Shown here piece by piece: positions 35,302-43,405 of a DNA stretch of 64,000 bases; the stretch's first letter is position 1; each line of letters begins with the position of its first letter. Made by a program: the position numbers and the translations under genes. This stretch comes from Streptococcus cristatus (GTDB lineage Bacteria; Bacillota; Bacilli; Lactobacillales; Streptococcaceae): the NCBI RefSeq assembly GCF_003943465.1, contig NZ_RJPR01000001.1, forward strand, positions 124,001-188,000, given 5' to 3'. The notes under the pieces were generated by a model. The model saw only the letters and a program-made list of their open reading frames with translations. It had not been told where the DNA came from and searched no databases.

Positions 35302-36489
35302 CTAAGCACTTTGCTGAAATTCAACTATTTCATATTTTGTATCAATGATATTTTCATCTTCATCTAAATATGTACGCTTTATCCATTGTCCCTGAATAAT
35401 ACTTGAAATTGATACCGTTCTATTCAATTTTTTAATATCATTGAAAATTGCTTTAGAAAATTTTGCTTTGATACTTCCCGAAATCGTCCTAACTGTTATA
35501 TGATTTCGTGCATTACTAGCACTTTCTACAGTGCCTTCAAAATTAAATGTTTCTACAATCTCTGTTGAATTGGTAAGTTTATTTGTTAAAGATTGTAAAC
35601 TATTAATGAAATTATCTGTCTGTTCATTAACAGTAATCTCAGAAAGTTTATTATGATTATTTTCAATGCTTACTGAAATGTCATTAGCTTTTATAAGACT
35701 ATAATACTCTCCAAGTTCTTTTACAATTTTGGTATCCTCAAATATTAAGTCTTCATAGACTTCATTAACATCTTTGCTATTTAAAGAGTCAATAAAAACA
35801 ATAAAATCATCAAAGTAAATCTGAGCATCATTTTCAAAGAAACTAACTTCTGGAGACTTAACTAATTCAAAATTTATATTAAACGAACCAGGCGTAAATG
35901 GCTTTAAAACCATATTTTCATTTGTAAATATATTACTCTCATTCAAATGTAATTTTAAAGAATCCATAAATGTATTTAATAAATTTATCGTCTTGATAAC
36001 TATATTGGCTGAAGCCGAGTGAGAGTTATATCTATCTACTAACTTTACAGTTAATTCTTTATTATCAAATAAATCCGAAAAAATAGAAGTATATTCTCGA
36101 CATAAAGTTTCAAAATCTCTATTAGTGATGAAGTCTTGCTGGAATGTAGAATCATTCTCAGGAAAATAATCCGTCGCTCTAATATTATGCTCAATTTCAA
36201 ACTTAGAAATATTATTAAAGACATATTGATTATTCTCATTCTTATATAGCACAAAGAAGTCTTCTTGATTATAAAAGTTTTCCAAAAGGCTCCGAGTCGA
36301 AATATCAGAAAAAATCAAATTTATATCTTTAATTGATAATGCTTTTACAAAATAAGTTTCAAAATCAAGATAATAAAAGAAATAGTACTTCCCATTAATT
36401 TTTTTAGTAATAAAAGAAAGCGGAAAATCATAGTAATCAAATATATAAAGATATTCTATTGATTCAATATCAAAATTAACGTTACTCAT
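35302..36489 (-). CDS. element cargo: 395-residue protein, possibly DUF6575-like
   Basis: A large acidic AT-rich protein. The N-terminus (YLYIFDYYDFPLSFI, then GKYYFFYYLDFETYFVKAL) recalls the opening of DUF6575 proteins, a family of unknown function; I cannot confirm this. The middle is helical and the C-terminus looks beta-rich (NARNHITVRTISGSIKAKF, WIKRTYLDEDENI). No signal or membrane segment. Its ATG overlaps the stop of the upstream 125-residue gene by 8 bp, so the two form a tightly coupled pair. Confidence 0.65.
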   Translation of the reverse strand: MSNVNFDIESIEYLYIFDYYDFPLSFITKKINGKYYFFYYLDFETYFVKALSIKDINLIFSDISTRSLLENFYNQEDFFVLYKNENNQYVFNNISKFEIEHNIRATDYFPENDSTFQQDFITNRDFETLCREYTSIFSDLFDNKELTVKLVDRYNSHSASANIVIKTINLLNTFMDSLKLHLNESNIFTNENMVLKPFTPGSFNINFELVKSPEVSFFENDAQIYFDDFIVFIDSLNSKDVNEVYEDLIFEDTKIVKELGEYYSLIKANDISVSIENNHNKLSEITVNEQTDNFINSLQSLTNKLTNSTEIVETFNFEGTVESASNARNHITVRTISGSIKAKFSKAIFNDIKKLNRTVSISSIIQGQWIKRTYLDEDENIIDTKYEIVEFQQSA

Positions 36490-36859
36490 TTTCTACACCT
36501 CCTTCTTTCTGTAAAAAATTAACTCCTTGATATTCCCATAAATTTAAATGGTCACCAGACAACACTGAAACTCCATGCTCAGATGAAACTGACACTAAAA
36601 CAGCAATCTTATTTTTTAATCTAGGAAACCGTTTTTGCATTCTGTCAATCGAATCTAAATTAGTAAAAAACGATAATGCTTTCGCTTCACATAATTTTGG
36701 AGATGGGAAGGGCAAGCCTAAATCTACATGTGTTTTAAAATCGTTTAATGTCGGAGGATTTGTAGCACATAGTCTGTAAAAATCTCCTTCAATAGGAGCC
36801 GCACTAGATGGTGGACAAGATTTCGGATAATCATTGCCGTATTTCAGCTCAGTAGACAA
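36482..36859 (-). CDS. element cargo: 125-residue partner of the 395-residue protein
   Basis: A small soluble protein, not recognised. It contains PKSCPPSSAAPIEGDFYRLC near residue 13 and a block LPFPSPKLCEAKALSFF near 49; a histidine (HLNLWEY) lies near the end. The start is TTG at 36859, 7 bp after AGGAGG. Coupling to the next gene suggests a two-protein module such as a toxin-antidote or defence pair. That is inference from organisation only. Confidence 0.6.
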   Translation of the reverse strand: MSTELKYGNDYPKSCPPSSAAPIEGDFYRLCATNPPTLNDFKTHVDLGLPFPSPKLCEAKALSFFTNLDSIDRMQKRFPRLKNKIAVLVSVSSEHGVSVLSGDHLNLWEYQGVNFLQKEGGVENE

Positions 36860-36954
36860 TATTAAACCTCCTAAAATTAACTATCTATAGTTTACTTTAT
36901 ATAAATAAACTTTTCAAGTAACCAGTAAAAGTTTTATCAGTATTAGAAATTAAT

Positions 36955-36979
36955 AAAAGAGAAGACTTGCTCCTCTTTT
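36955..36979. terminator. hairpin near the right end of the element
   Basis: AAAAGAG (36955-36961) and CTCTTTT (36973-36979) form a stem flanked by A and T. It lies between the stranded tatD promoter and the first minus-strand cargo gene and may block transcription into the element. Confidence 0.45.
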
Positions 36980-37002
36980 CACTGCTACTTTTGCTTTCCT
37001 TT

Positions 37003-37021
37003 GGTTAGTTTCTTGGTTAAT
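37003..37021. repeat. arm-site candidates at the right end
   Basis: GGTTAGT (37003-37009) and GGTTAAT (37015-37021), 12 bp apart, matching the three repeats near the left end. Confidence 0.5.
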
Positions 37022-37062
37022 TTGTACTTAGTGATTTCTATAATCTTTTGAAATGAACTTCT

Positions 37063-37095
37063 CTATCCTTTAGTGTGTGTATCAAAAATTTCCAT
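37063..37095 (-). pseudogene. stranded original 5' end of tatD
   Basis: The minus strand reads ATG GAA ATT TTT GAT ACA CAC, the native tatD start (MEIFDTH), preceded by GGAAG. It then runs into element sequence and stops after three more codons. It shows how tatD began before insertion. Confidence 0.85.
37073..37091. repeat. attachment site (distal side), 19-bp direct repeat
   Basis: GTGTGTGTATCAAAAATTT, identical to 27460-27478. Beyond it is host DNA with the original tatD ribosome-binding site and promoter. Confidence 0.9.
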
Positions 37096-37124
37096 ACTTT
37101 ACTTCCTTGTATTTCCTGTTCTTC

Positions 37125-37130
37125 ATTATA
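37125..37130 (-). promoter_or_regulatory. original tatD promoter (-10), now pointing into the element
   Basis: Minus-strand TGGTATAAT gives an extended -10 (TATAAT at 37125-37130) about 30 bp upstream of the stranded tatD ATG. After insertion it can only transcribe into the right end of the element. Confidence 0.6.
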
Positions 37131-37269
37131 CCAAAAAAGTCAGATAAAGGGGCAAGAGCTTTACTTTCTCTCCATCTACTCCAGCAAGTATTTATCGATC
37201 CTCTATTGCCTATCAAGAGCAGTTTTGCTGTTTTTTGATAATTTTTTATTATTTTTCGATATTTTGTTA

Positions 37270-37298
37270 TTGATTATCGATATATTTTGTGATATAGT
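37270..37298 (+). promoter_or_regulatory. promoter of the DUF2975 operon
   Basis: Plus-strand TTGATT (37270-37275), a 17-bp spacer and TATAGT (37293-37298) with an upstream TG. The region contains several TCGATA words and the palindrome TATCGATA, possible operators for the operon's own HTH protein. Confidence 0.6.
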
Positions 37299-37329
37299 AA
37301 ATAAAAATAGAAATTATTTGGAGGAATCC

Positions 37330-37806
37330 ATGTCAAAGACAAGACAAAAAACAGCTGAAGATATAAGCATTGTGCTTACAAAAATCAGCCTCAGCATTTT
37401 ATTTATTGCTTCCATTGTCCTGATAGCCATTGGACCTTGGGTAGTCAGCCTAGTCATTGAATTTCCCTCTCCTTTCTTTCAGGGAGAAAGTCGCTATTGG
37501 ATATTGTTGCTTCTAGGCTATGTCTTGGGCTGCCTGGCTCTAACCTGTATCGTACATCTCTATCGGCTCCTCAGCCGCATCGGGAAAAATCAGGTCTTTA
37601 TCAGACAGAATGTACAGTATATGCGCTATCTGGGCTGGGAAGTCGGAATGGTCGCCCTCATTTCTTTCTTTATGGGCTTGACAGTCTATATGCCCATGCT
37701 CCTCGTAGCCGTTTCTTGCTGCATTTTAACCTTGATTATTCGAGTTATCCGCAATGCTTTTGGCAAGGCAATTGAGCTGCAAGAAGAAGTAGACTACACG
37801 ATTTAG
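37330..37806 (+). CDS. DUF2975-family membrane protein
   Basis: A 158-residue protein with four membrane segments (about 18-42, 55-85, 102-120, 122-140) and a short acidic C-terminus. The pattern matches DUF2975 proteins, which commonly precede a small YozG-like HTH gene. I chose the ATG at 37330 after TTGGAGGAATCC; a longer frame upstream reads through the promoter. Followed by the HTH gene 8 bp later. Role unknown; such pairs are thought to be membrane-linked regulators. Confidence 0.82.
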   Translation: MSKTRQKTAEDISIVLTKISLSILFIASIVLIAIGPWVVSLVIEFPSPFFQGESRYWILLLLGYVLGCLALTCIVHLYRLLSRIGKNQVFIRQNVQYMRYLGWEVGMVALISFFMGLTVYMPMLLVAVSCCILTLIIRVIRNAFGKAIELQEEVDYTI

Positions 37807-37814
37807 GAGGGACT

Positions 37815-38033
37815 ATGATTCAGATAAATTTAGACCTTGTCATGGCTCAAAAACGGATTAGTGCTGGACGCTTAGCAGAATTGATTGACCTCACCCCTGC
37901 AAACTTGTCCATCTTGAAAAATAACCGAGCCAAGGCAATACGCTTTTCAACACTTAATGCCCTTTGTCGGGAATTGGACTGCCAGCCCGGCGATATTCTT
38001 GAATATATCACAGATGAAACTGAGGAGGAATAA
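37815..38033 (+). CDS. YozG-like XRE family regulator
   Basis: A 72-residue helix-turn-helix protein (AQKRISAGRLAELIDLTPAN, then LNALCRELDCQPGDILEYI). It is the minimal Cro/YozG type that pairs with DUF2975 proteins. It lies between the two membrane-protein genes, with 8-bp and 2-bp gaps, so all three form an operon. It probably controls this operon. Confidence 0.88.
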   Translation: MIQINLDLVMAQKRISAGRLAELIDLTPANLSILKNNRAKAIRFSTLNALCRELDCQPGDILEYITDETEEE

Positions 38034-38035
38034 TC

Positions 38036-39454
38036 ATGGAAACACCATTACAAGAACAAAGGACGGGGCAACCCTACCTTCCTTTTGAAAAAGGCGAAGA
38101 GCGAAAAAGCATCTTCTCAGCTTTAAACATAAAGGAACTGAAGAATTTTAGAATCAGCTCTCTCATTCTCTATTTTTTAGCCTATTTTTATACCGTTGCC
38201 ATTGAAGGTAACAAAACCATTTACTTTTTTCCTATTGCGATTGGTTTGATTAGCTTGACCGAGTGGTTAGTAAGAAAAACGCCGAAAAGCTTGCCTCAAA
38301 TTGAAAAAGATGCCTCTGCTGGACTCGAGTCCAATCTTTTCCTGATTCTCAGCCTGACTCAGGCACTGGCTCTCAGTATCTGGGGCTTTCACCCGCAATT
38401 AGAGATGTTTCAAGCTTTGACTCTCCACATCTCCTTTTCTTTTTATATCCTATCACGGACGGGTTGGCTCAATCAAGGTCACTTGGGGATCATGGTTTGG
38501 TACGATAGCATTCAGGCCTTTGTGATTCTACCTTTTAGAAACTTTTTCGCCGGTCTTCAGGTCTTTGCTCTGAGAGACAAGATTTCAGATACAAGTACTG
38601 AAGACAGCGATTCTTCTAAAAAAGCAGTCCAAAGTACGATGATCGCAAGTAGCCTTCTGATTGCTGGTATGCTGGTCTTCTTCGTTTGGTCACAACTCAG
38701 CCAAGTCTCTGATCGATTCGCTCTTTTCTTTAGTGATACAGCTGATGCCTTGCATCTTTTCTTTGACTTGATCTTTTCAAATCTTGATACAGACGCCATC
38801 GCTCTTCGCCTCTTCTTGGCCCTACCTATTGGCCTCTATCTCTACAGTCTGATTGTTGGCAGCTTACTGAATCAAAAAGATATCAAAGTTACCTATCAAA
38901 GCTTCCAAAATAAAATTCAGCCACTGCGAATGTTTCCTGCTTTTACAGCCTATATCATCATCGGCAGCCTCTGCCTGACCTACGCTCTCTTTTTCCTCGT
39001 TGGTTTAGGAGAGTTAAGTGAACTCCTTAGTGCTGGTACTAGCCTCCAAACTATTTCTCCACAAAACGCCTCAACCGTTGCTGTTGCTGGTTTCTGGCAG
39101 CTTGTTCGTGTATCACTTCTAAATTTCGCTGTGCTAGCCGCCTTTTATTTGCTGGCCCAAAAACCTCTCTGGGACCAGAAAGGTACTCGTCTAGCCAGCA
39201 CTGTCCTCTTTATTTTCGCATTTTTACTGGCCTTGCTTGCTGGCTGGAAACTCTTTGGCATCTATATCTATCTTTATGGCCCAACACCATTGCGCCTGAT
39301 CTCCGCTTGGTTTATCCTCGTTCTACTGGTCTGGTGTATTCTGACCCTGATTCGTTTCTACAAGCCCATCCAAGCGATCCGAATCGGTATCTTCTACGCC
39401 CTTATTAGTTTCACGCTACTTTGCTATCTCTATCCTCTGCTCTTAGCCGCTTGA
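38036..39454 (+). CDS. polytopic membrane protein, DUF4153/DUF4173-like
   Basis: A 472-residue protein with about ten to twelve hydrophobic segments between residues 45 and 470. A conserved-looking segment (LYGPTPLRLISAWFILVLLVW near residue 420) resembles DUF4153/DUF4173 membrane proteins. Function unknown. Third gene of the DUF2975/HTH operon, 2 bp after the HTH stop. The cytoplasmic loop near 185-200 is acidic and Ser-rich. Confidence 0.7.
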   Translation: METPLQEQRTGQPYLPFEKGEERKSIFSALNIKELKNFRISSLILYFLAYFYTVAIEGNKTIYFFPIAIGLISLTEWLVRKTPKSLPQIEKDASAGLESNLFLILSLTQALALSIWGFHPQLEMFQALTLHISFSFYILSRTGWLNQGHLGIMVWYDSIQAFVILPFRNFFAGLQVFALRDKISDTSTEDSDSSKKAVQSTMIASSLLIAGMLVFFVWSQLSQVSDRFALFFSDTADALHLFFDLIFSNLDTDAIALRLFLALPIGLYLYSLIVGSLLNQKDIKVTYQSFQNKIQPLRMFPAFTAYIIIGSLCLTYALFFLVGLGELSELLSAGTSLQTISPQNASTVAVAGFWQLVRVSLLNFAVLAAFYLLAQKPLWDQKGTRLASTVLFIFAFLLALLAGWKLFGIYIYLYGPTPLRLISAWFILVLLVWCILTLIRFYKPIQAIRIGIFYALISFTLLCYLYPLLLAA

Positions 39455-39490
39455 TAGAGAGCGTACTTACATGCCAATATAATCATCAAA

Positions 39491-39669
39491 AAGAGGCTGG
39501 GACAAAAGTCCTAGCCTCTCAATTGTCTTTGGATTGTCGAGCAAGACGCAGTGGTTGAGTGGGCTGTAAAAGCTGATTTCATCAGCTTTTACAGCCCTAC
39601 TCAACTGTGCGGAGGTGGGACGACGAAATCGAATTCTAACCAATTACCGATTTCTGTCCCACTCTCTTT
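39491..39669 (+). repeat. ~175-bp three-hairpin intergenic repeat, copy A
   Basis: Three consecutive hairpins: GGCTGGGAC/GTCCTAGCC at the left end; a long central one around GGCTGTAAAAGCTGAT-TTC-ATCAGCTTTTACAGCC (perfect 16-bp stem, extended by GTTGAGT/ACTCAAC); and GTGGGACGACGAAATCG pairing with CGATTTCTGTCCCAC at the right. The ends form an imperfect terminal inverted repeat. The other copies are at 43902-44078 and 44784-44958, same orientation. The rest of this gap holds only the rpmH terminator. Confidence 0.9.
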
Positions 39670-39812
39670 TCTTTTATTCAAACTAGATAAGATACATCTA
39701 GAAACCACCTAGACTAGCCCGTTTACCTTCCATTTCATGTAAAGTTCCTATTCTGCACGGACTCTACTAGTCACCCTTAAACCATAGAAATCTATTTTAT
39801 CAAGAACAATAG

Positions 39813-39845
39813 AAAAACCAGCGGTCTCGAGTCTCCACTGGTTTC
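39813..39845 (-). terminator. rpmH terminator
   Basis: Minus strand AACCAGTGG-AGACTCGAGA-CCGCTGGTTTTTC, about 20 bp past the rpmH stop. Confidence 0.8.
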
Positions 39846-39864
39846 TTTATGGTAATCGTTTGGA

Positions 39865-39999
39865 TTATGCAGCCAAAACTTTGCGTCCTTTACGACGACG
39901 AGCTGCCAATACGCGACGACCGTTTTTAGTTGACATACGGTTACGGAATCCGTGTTTGCGCGCACGACGAAGTTTACTTGGTTGATAAGTACGTTTCAC
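39865..39999 (-). CDS. rpmH: 50S ribosomal protein L34
   Basis: A 44-residue very basic protein ([20 protein letters not shown] near the start) that is unmistakably L34, part of the large ribosomal subunit. The start codon is GTG at 39997-39999, 8 bp after GAGGAGGT. It has its own consensus promoter. In many bacteria rpmH is directly upstream of rnpA; here it is about 3.4 kb away, beyond khpB and two other genes. Confidence 0.98.
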
Positions 40000-40073
40000 G
40001 ATGAATACCTCCTCATAGATTTTGTATTCGTTTAGCCGGCTATAAAGTGATCAGTTACTAAACATACTTTACT

Positions 40074-40102
40074 ATTCTATCGGATTCTCTCCTGTTTGTC
40101 AA
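40074..40102 (-). promoter_or_regulatory. rpmH promoter
   Basis: Minus-strand TTGACA (40097-40102), a 17-bp spacer and TAGAAT (40074-40079); leader about 75 bases. Confidence 0.85.
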
Positions 40103-40138
40103 TAGCATTGAAAGAATTGTTTCTTTTTGGAAGCGAAA

Positions 40139-40771
40139 TCATTCAAATCGTGTCGCTTCATAGAAGGGAATCAAGGCTGTCATAGCCTGCTCAAGCTCCG
40201 ACAGAACTTGTTGCTTGCTCGTAGCCTCGGAAAGATTGACATCATATTTGACCAAAACCTTGCGGACTAGCCCTGCAGCCACCTGCTGACTTAGATGTTG
40301 CCTATTTTCCTCCGTAGCGTCGAAGCGTTGACTCACACCACCTATCTGGGCGAAATAGTAAGCTGGCGGCTGGATGGGTAGTTTCAACACTCGATTTTGC
40401 TTGCTAAGGCTATGCTCATCTTTCTTGCGCTCCATGAAGCTCACCTCTAGCGAGACCCCAAAATCTTCTGCAGTTCCATACAAGCGCAGAGCGAACATGG
40501 GCTCTGTGATGTCCCCATAGCCTTTTAGGTAATTCCAAAAATGTGGGCGTAAAATCTGAGCTTGATTCAGCCAATTGCTGGTCCGCTCCAGACTCAGCTT
40601 AGGATAGAGAGCCTGAAAGTCTCGGACTAAATTCGCAAACTCCTGCCGAGCAGCCTGACCTCTAGCTTTCAAATCCAACATTGTCTCTCGCAGATCCCCT
40701 GCCTTGTCTGGTGAAATGTATTTACTTCCTTGAACAGTCAAAAATGACTCAATAGCTGGAAAAAGTGACAT
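40139..40771 (-). CDS. conserved protein of unknown function
   Basis: A 210-residue soluble protein with no signal or membrane segment; I do not recognise a named family. Visible features are a helical N-terminal half (SPDKAGDLRETMLDLKARGQ), a central ILRPHFWNYLKGYGD and a beta-like FGVSLEVSFMERKKDEHS near 125. It starts 20 bp downstream of the broken lipoprotein gene and ends 140 bp before rpmH. Confidence 0.65.
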   Translation of the reverse strand: MSLFPAIESFLTVQGSKYISPDKAGDLRETMLDLKARGQAARQEFANLVRDFQALYPKLSLERTSNWLNQAQILRPHFWNYLKGYGDITEPMFALRLYGTAEDFGVSLEVSFMERKKDEHSLSKQNRVLKLPIQPPAYYFAQIGGVSQRFDATEENRQHLSQQVAAGLVRKVLVKYDVNLSEATSKQQVLSELEQAMTALIPFYEATRFE

Positions 40772-40792
40772 GGAATTTTCTCCTTTCTTCTA

Positions 40793-41504
40793 TTAGTGGT
40801 CTAGCGAGTAGGAGGAAATATCCTTCCAAGTTAAAGTTGCTAGGTCTAAGGGAGTTTTTGAACTCAGACCAAAAACAGAATCTGCGCTGCGTTCATCATT
40901 CGACTCTACCCCAAGGATATGAAATTCTCCTTCTTTTTCTATATCAAAGCCTGTATTATCACTTCTTAATCTATAAATATAACCTTCAGCTTCTGGGCGC
41001 AATGCATGCCAACGGGCGTAAAATACTGTTCCATCTGTGTATATAGTAACACCTTCTCTACTTCCACCTACCAAAGCAACCTTCGATTGCGCTAAATAAG
41101 TCGAAACTCCCTGATTCAAGTAATAAATAGCCGCCAAATAATAATCTCCATTCGTAGACATATGCCCTGTCAACAATTCCAGTGTCCCATTATGATCAAT
41201 ATCATAAAATGCATATAATTTAGCATGTCCCTCAGACTGATCAGCCTGTAATTTCTCAAGGGTTGAAGAATATGAAAGCTCATCTTTCCTCAGCTTGTCT
41301 GCCGTCTCCATCGACGAGTTTGTCTCTTGATTAGAAGAGCTTGATGCGTTTTCTTTACTTTTCGAAGTCTTTCCCCCCTTGTCCGATGCCTCTATCCTCT
41401 CTGTAGTTGATGAAGAAACATCCGACTGATTGTTAATTATCCCTTTGGCTACAGCCTACCAGCATAAAGCAAGTAAGTAGCATAAGAATAGCTTGTTTTT
41501 TCAT
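40793..41504 (-). pseudogene. lipoprotein gene broken by a frameshift
   Basis: From the ATG at 41504 the minus strand encodes a lipoprotein signal (MKKQAILMLLTCFMLVGCSQ, lipobox Cys18) but meets a TAA at 41433-41435. Dropping one T in GATAATTAACAATCAG joins it to a second frame that continues (NNNQSDVSSSTTER) through a Ser-rich linker into a 172-residue open frame ending at 40793. That part contains YAFYDIDHNGTLELLTGH, an EF-hand-like block. The intact protein would be about 236 residues, surface-anchored. Either a true one-base insertion or a sequencing error. An internal ATG at 41311 could still give a cytoplasmic fragment. Confidence 0.8.
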
Positions 41505-41560
41505 AAGTATCCCCTATCATTTATATAGTATAAAAAACCAGCTGAGCAGCTGGTTAAGAT

Positions 41561-42571
41561 TTATTCCGAATCAATATCTACAACAACGTAGCGGTTAGGC
41601 TCATCGCCTTCTGAATAGCTTGTCACACCATCAATTCTTGAGATAATCCGGTGGATGATTTTACGCTCACTATTGGACATAGGATCCGTATGCTGGCTGC
41701 GACGGTCTTCTAGAGCACGCTGAGCCAATTTTTGCGCATAGCTTTGCAAAACCTCAGCACGATGCTCCACATAGTCATTTACATTGATAGAAATGTAAAA
41801 ACTCTTGGAATATTGATTGTAAAGATAATTCTGAGCCAACAGCTGCAAGGCTTTCAAGACTTTACCGTGGTAACCAATCACGCGCCCTGGCTCATTCGTA
41901 TCGATTTGCATATTGATTGTCCGGCGATTGTGGCTACTAGAAAGAGTCGCTTCAACATCCATTTCATCCACAATCTTTTGCACATATGTGGTCACACTTG
42001 CGACAACTTCTTCAATATCACAATCATCCTCAACCTGGATACCCAAGTCAAAGAAGGACGACTCAGCTGTCTCTTGCTGACTAGGTGCAACTTCTGCTAA
42101 AGAGCTATCTTCCTCTGAGTCTTTCAAAGTTTGTACTTCATCAACCGCTTGACTGGTCTTTAAGAAATCAATTGCACCTGTTTCTTCCAGAATGGTACTG
42201 GCGTCTTTATCGTTTTTAAGAATTTCAGCCTTGACTTTTTCTGAAACAGCTTCACCTTCGTCTTCGGCCTTCTTGATAGCTGTCACCACTCGCCCTAAGT
42301 CGACTGTTGCTTCACTGACACTTTGTACTGGCTCGTTTTGTGCATTGATTTCCTCAGGAACTCCTTTTACCGCCTGTTGGTTGGCCTTGGCCACAGTCGT
42401 TTCAGCAATCGGCTCCACATCTACCTGCGCAGGCTTTTTGCCAAATAAACCGAGAAAACCTTTCTTTTCACGCGAAACAACAGTAATATGTGCTCTCATT
42501 CGTGGGATATCCAGCGTTTTTAGTCCATTTTGAATCGCTTCTTCAACACTTGCTCCTGTAAAAATAACCAT
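41561..42571 (-). CDS. khpB: RNA-binding protein KhpB (Jag/EloR)
   Basis: KhpB binds RNA with KhpA and controls cell elongation in streptococci. The 336-residue protein has an N-terminal Jag domain (VIFTGASVEEAIQNGL, KKGFLGLFGKKPAQV), a long acidic linker, a KH domain with the GxxG loop in VIGYHGKVLKAL near 232, and a C-terminal R3H domain (SNSERKIIHRIIS near 300). I prefer the ATG at 42571 since the upstream TTG lies only 4 bp from the GGAGG. It follows yidC by about 20 bp. Confidence 0.94.
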   Translation of the reverse strand: MVIFTGASVEEAIQNGLKTLDIPRMRAHITVVSREKKGFLGLFGKKPAQVDVEPIAETTVAKANQQAVKGVPEEINAQNEPVQSVSEATVDLGRVVTAIKKAEDEGEAVSEKVKAEILKNDKDASTILEETGAIDFLKTSQAVDEVQTLKDSEEDSSLAEVAPSQQETAESSFFDLGIQVEDDCDIEEVVASVTTYVQKIVDEMDVEATLSSSHNRRTINMQIDTNEPGRVIGYHGKVLKALQLLAQNYLYNQYSKSFYISINVNDYVEHRAEVLQSYAQKLAQRALEDRRSQHTDPMSNSERKIIHRIISRIDGVTSYSEGDEPNRYVVVDIDSE

Positions 42572-42589
42572 CTGCAAGGGTCCTCCTTT

Positions 42590-43405
42590 TTACTTTTTCT
42601 TTTTCTGTGCTTTTTGAAGGGCACGTTTTTTCTTCATTTCCAATTGGCGCTCCGCCTTTGCCTTCGCTTCACGTTCAGCAATAATCTTAAAAGGATTGCT
42701 CAAAAGCAGGGTCTGACCGACTTGATAGGCGTTAGAAACTGTCCAGTAAAGAGCGACCCCGCTGGCTGCATACACCGCAAAGAAGAAAATCAATACCGGC
42801 ATCAGGTAGGTCATCACTGCCGTCCCACCATTTTTCTCTGGCAAGGCTTTATTGGATAGCCAAGTGCTAAAGAAAGTAAAGAGAGCAGCGAGAATAGGTA
42901 AGATAAAGGTCGGATCTGTTGTTCCTAGATTAAGCCAGAGAAAGTGACCTGTCTTTAGAAATTCAACTCGTGTCAGGGCTTGGAAAAGTGCCACAAGCAC
43001 TGGCATTTGGATAAAGAGCGGAAGGAATGCAGCATAGGGATTGACTCCCATTTCTTTATAAAGCTTGCTGGTTTCCTCTGCTAAAGCAGTCTTACTATCC
43101 ATATCCTTGCCCGGATATTTTTCCTGAAGCTTTTTGATATGAGGTTGAACTTCCTGCATCTTTCTGGATGAGGTCGTCTGAAATTGAAAGACTGGCAACA
43201 AGACTGTCCGAATAATCAACGTGAAGAGAATGATCCCGATCCCTGTACTTCCATTAAAGGACAAGAATTGAATCATCTCCGCAAAGAAATAAACTAATTT
43301 CTCCCAAAAATCACTTGAATTAGCGGTCACTTCGCTAGTGCCACAAGCTGTCAGAATGAGCAGCGAAGCCACTAAAAGAAATCCTATCTTACTCTTCTTT
43401 TTCAC
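42590..43405 (-). CDS. yidC: membrane protein insertase YidC/OxaA
   Basis: YidC inserts proteins into the cytoplasmic membrane, with or without SecYEG. The 271-residue protein starts with a lipoprotein signal (lipobox LTAC, Cys20 or so) typical of Gram-positive YidC, then five membrane segments and a basic C-terminal tail ([14 protein letters not shown]). The start is GTG at 43405, behind GGAAGGA; the upstream ATG lies within rnpA and gives no signal peptide. It overlaps rnpA by 17 bp and is followed by khpB, the classic order. Confidence 0.94.
   Translation of the reverse strand: MKKKSKIGFLLVASLLILTACGTSEVTANSSDFWEKLVYFFAEMIQFLSFNGSTGIGIILFTLIIRTVLLPVFQFQTTSSRKMQEVQPHIKKLQEKYPGKDMDSKTALAEETSKLYKEMGVNPYAAFLPLFIQMPVLVALFQALTRVEFLKTGHFLWLNLGTTDPTFILPILAALFTFFSTWLSNKALPEKNGGTAVMTYLMPVLIFFFAVYAASGVALYWTVSNAYQVGQTLLLSNPFKIIAEREAKAKAERQLEMKKKRALQKAQKKKK

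Larger units (their letters stand above)
27460..37091. mobile_element. 9.6-kb integrative element (probable IME) inserted at the 5' end of tatD
   Basis: Perfect 19-bp direct repeats bound the region. It contains a tyrosine integrase next to the left end, a small excisionase-like gene, a Rep/relaxase-type protein with a helicase domain, a long non-coding region with candidate origin hairpins, and about eight cargo genes of unknown function. The DNA is much more AT-rich than the host genes. No type IV secretion, coupling protein, capsid, terminase or portal gene is present. It therefore fits an integrative mobilizable element better than an ICE or prophage. Streptococcal IMEs with Rep_2 plus RNA_helicase-domain relaxases are known as a class (established knowledge); this assignment is inference. 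Confidence 0.85.

Noticed and set aside
27460-37091. Prophage or full ICE interpretation of the element
   Set aside because: No terminase, capsid, portal, lysis, FtsK/TcpA-type coupling protein or type IV secretion gene is present.
37075-37329. Upstream extension of the DUF2975 protein by 85 codons
   Set aside because: It reads through the promoter and the att junction; the ATG at 37330 has a good GGAGG site and membrane topology.
41380-41392. Run of six C (six G in the sense strand) in the broken lipoprotein gene as a phase-variation tract
   Set aside because: The premature stop lies upstream of this run, so slippage in it cannot restore the frame.
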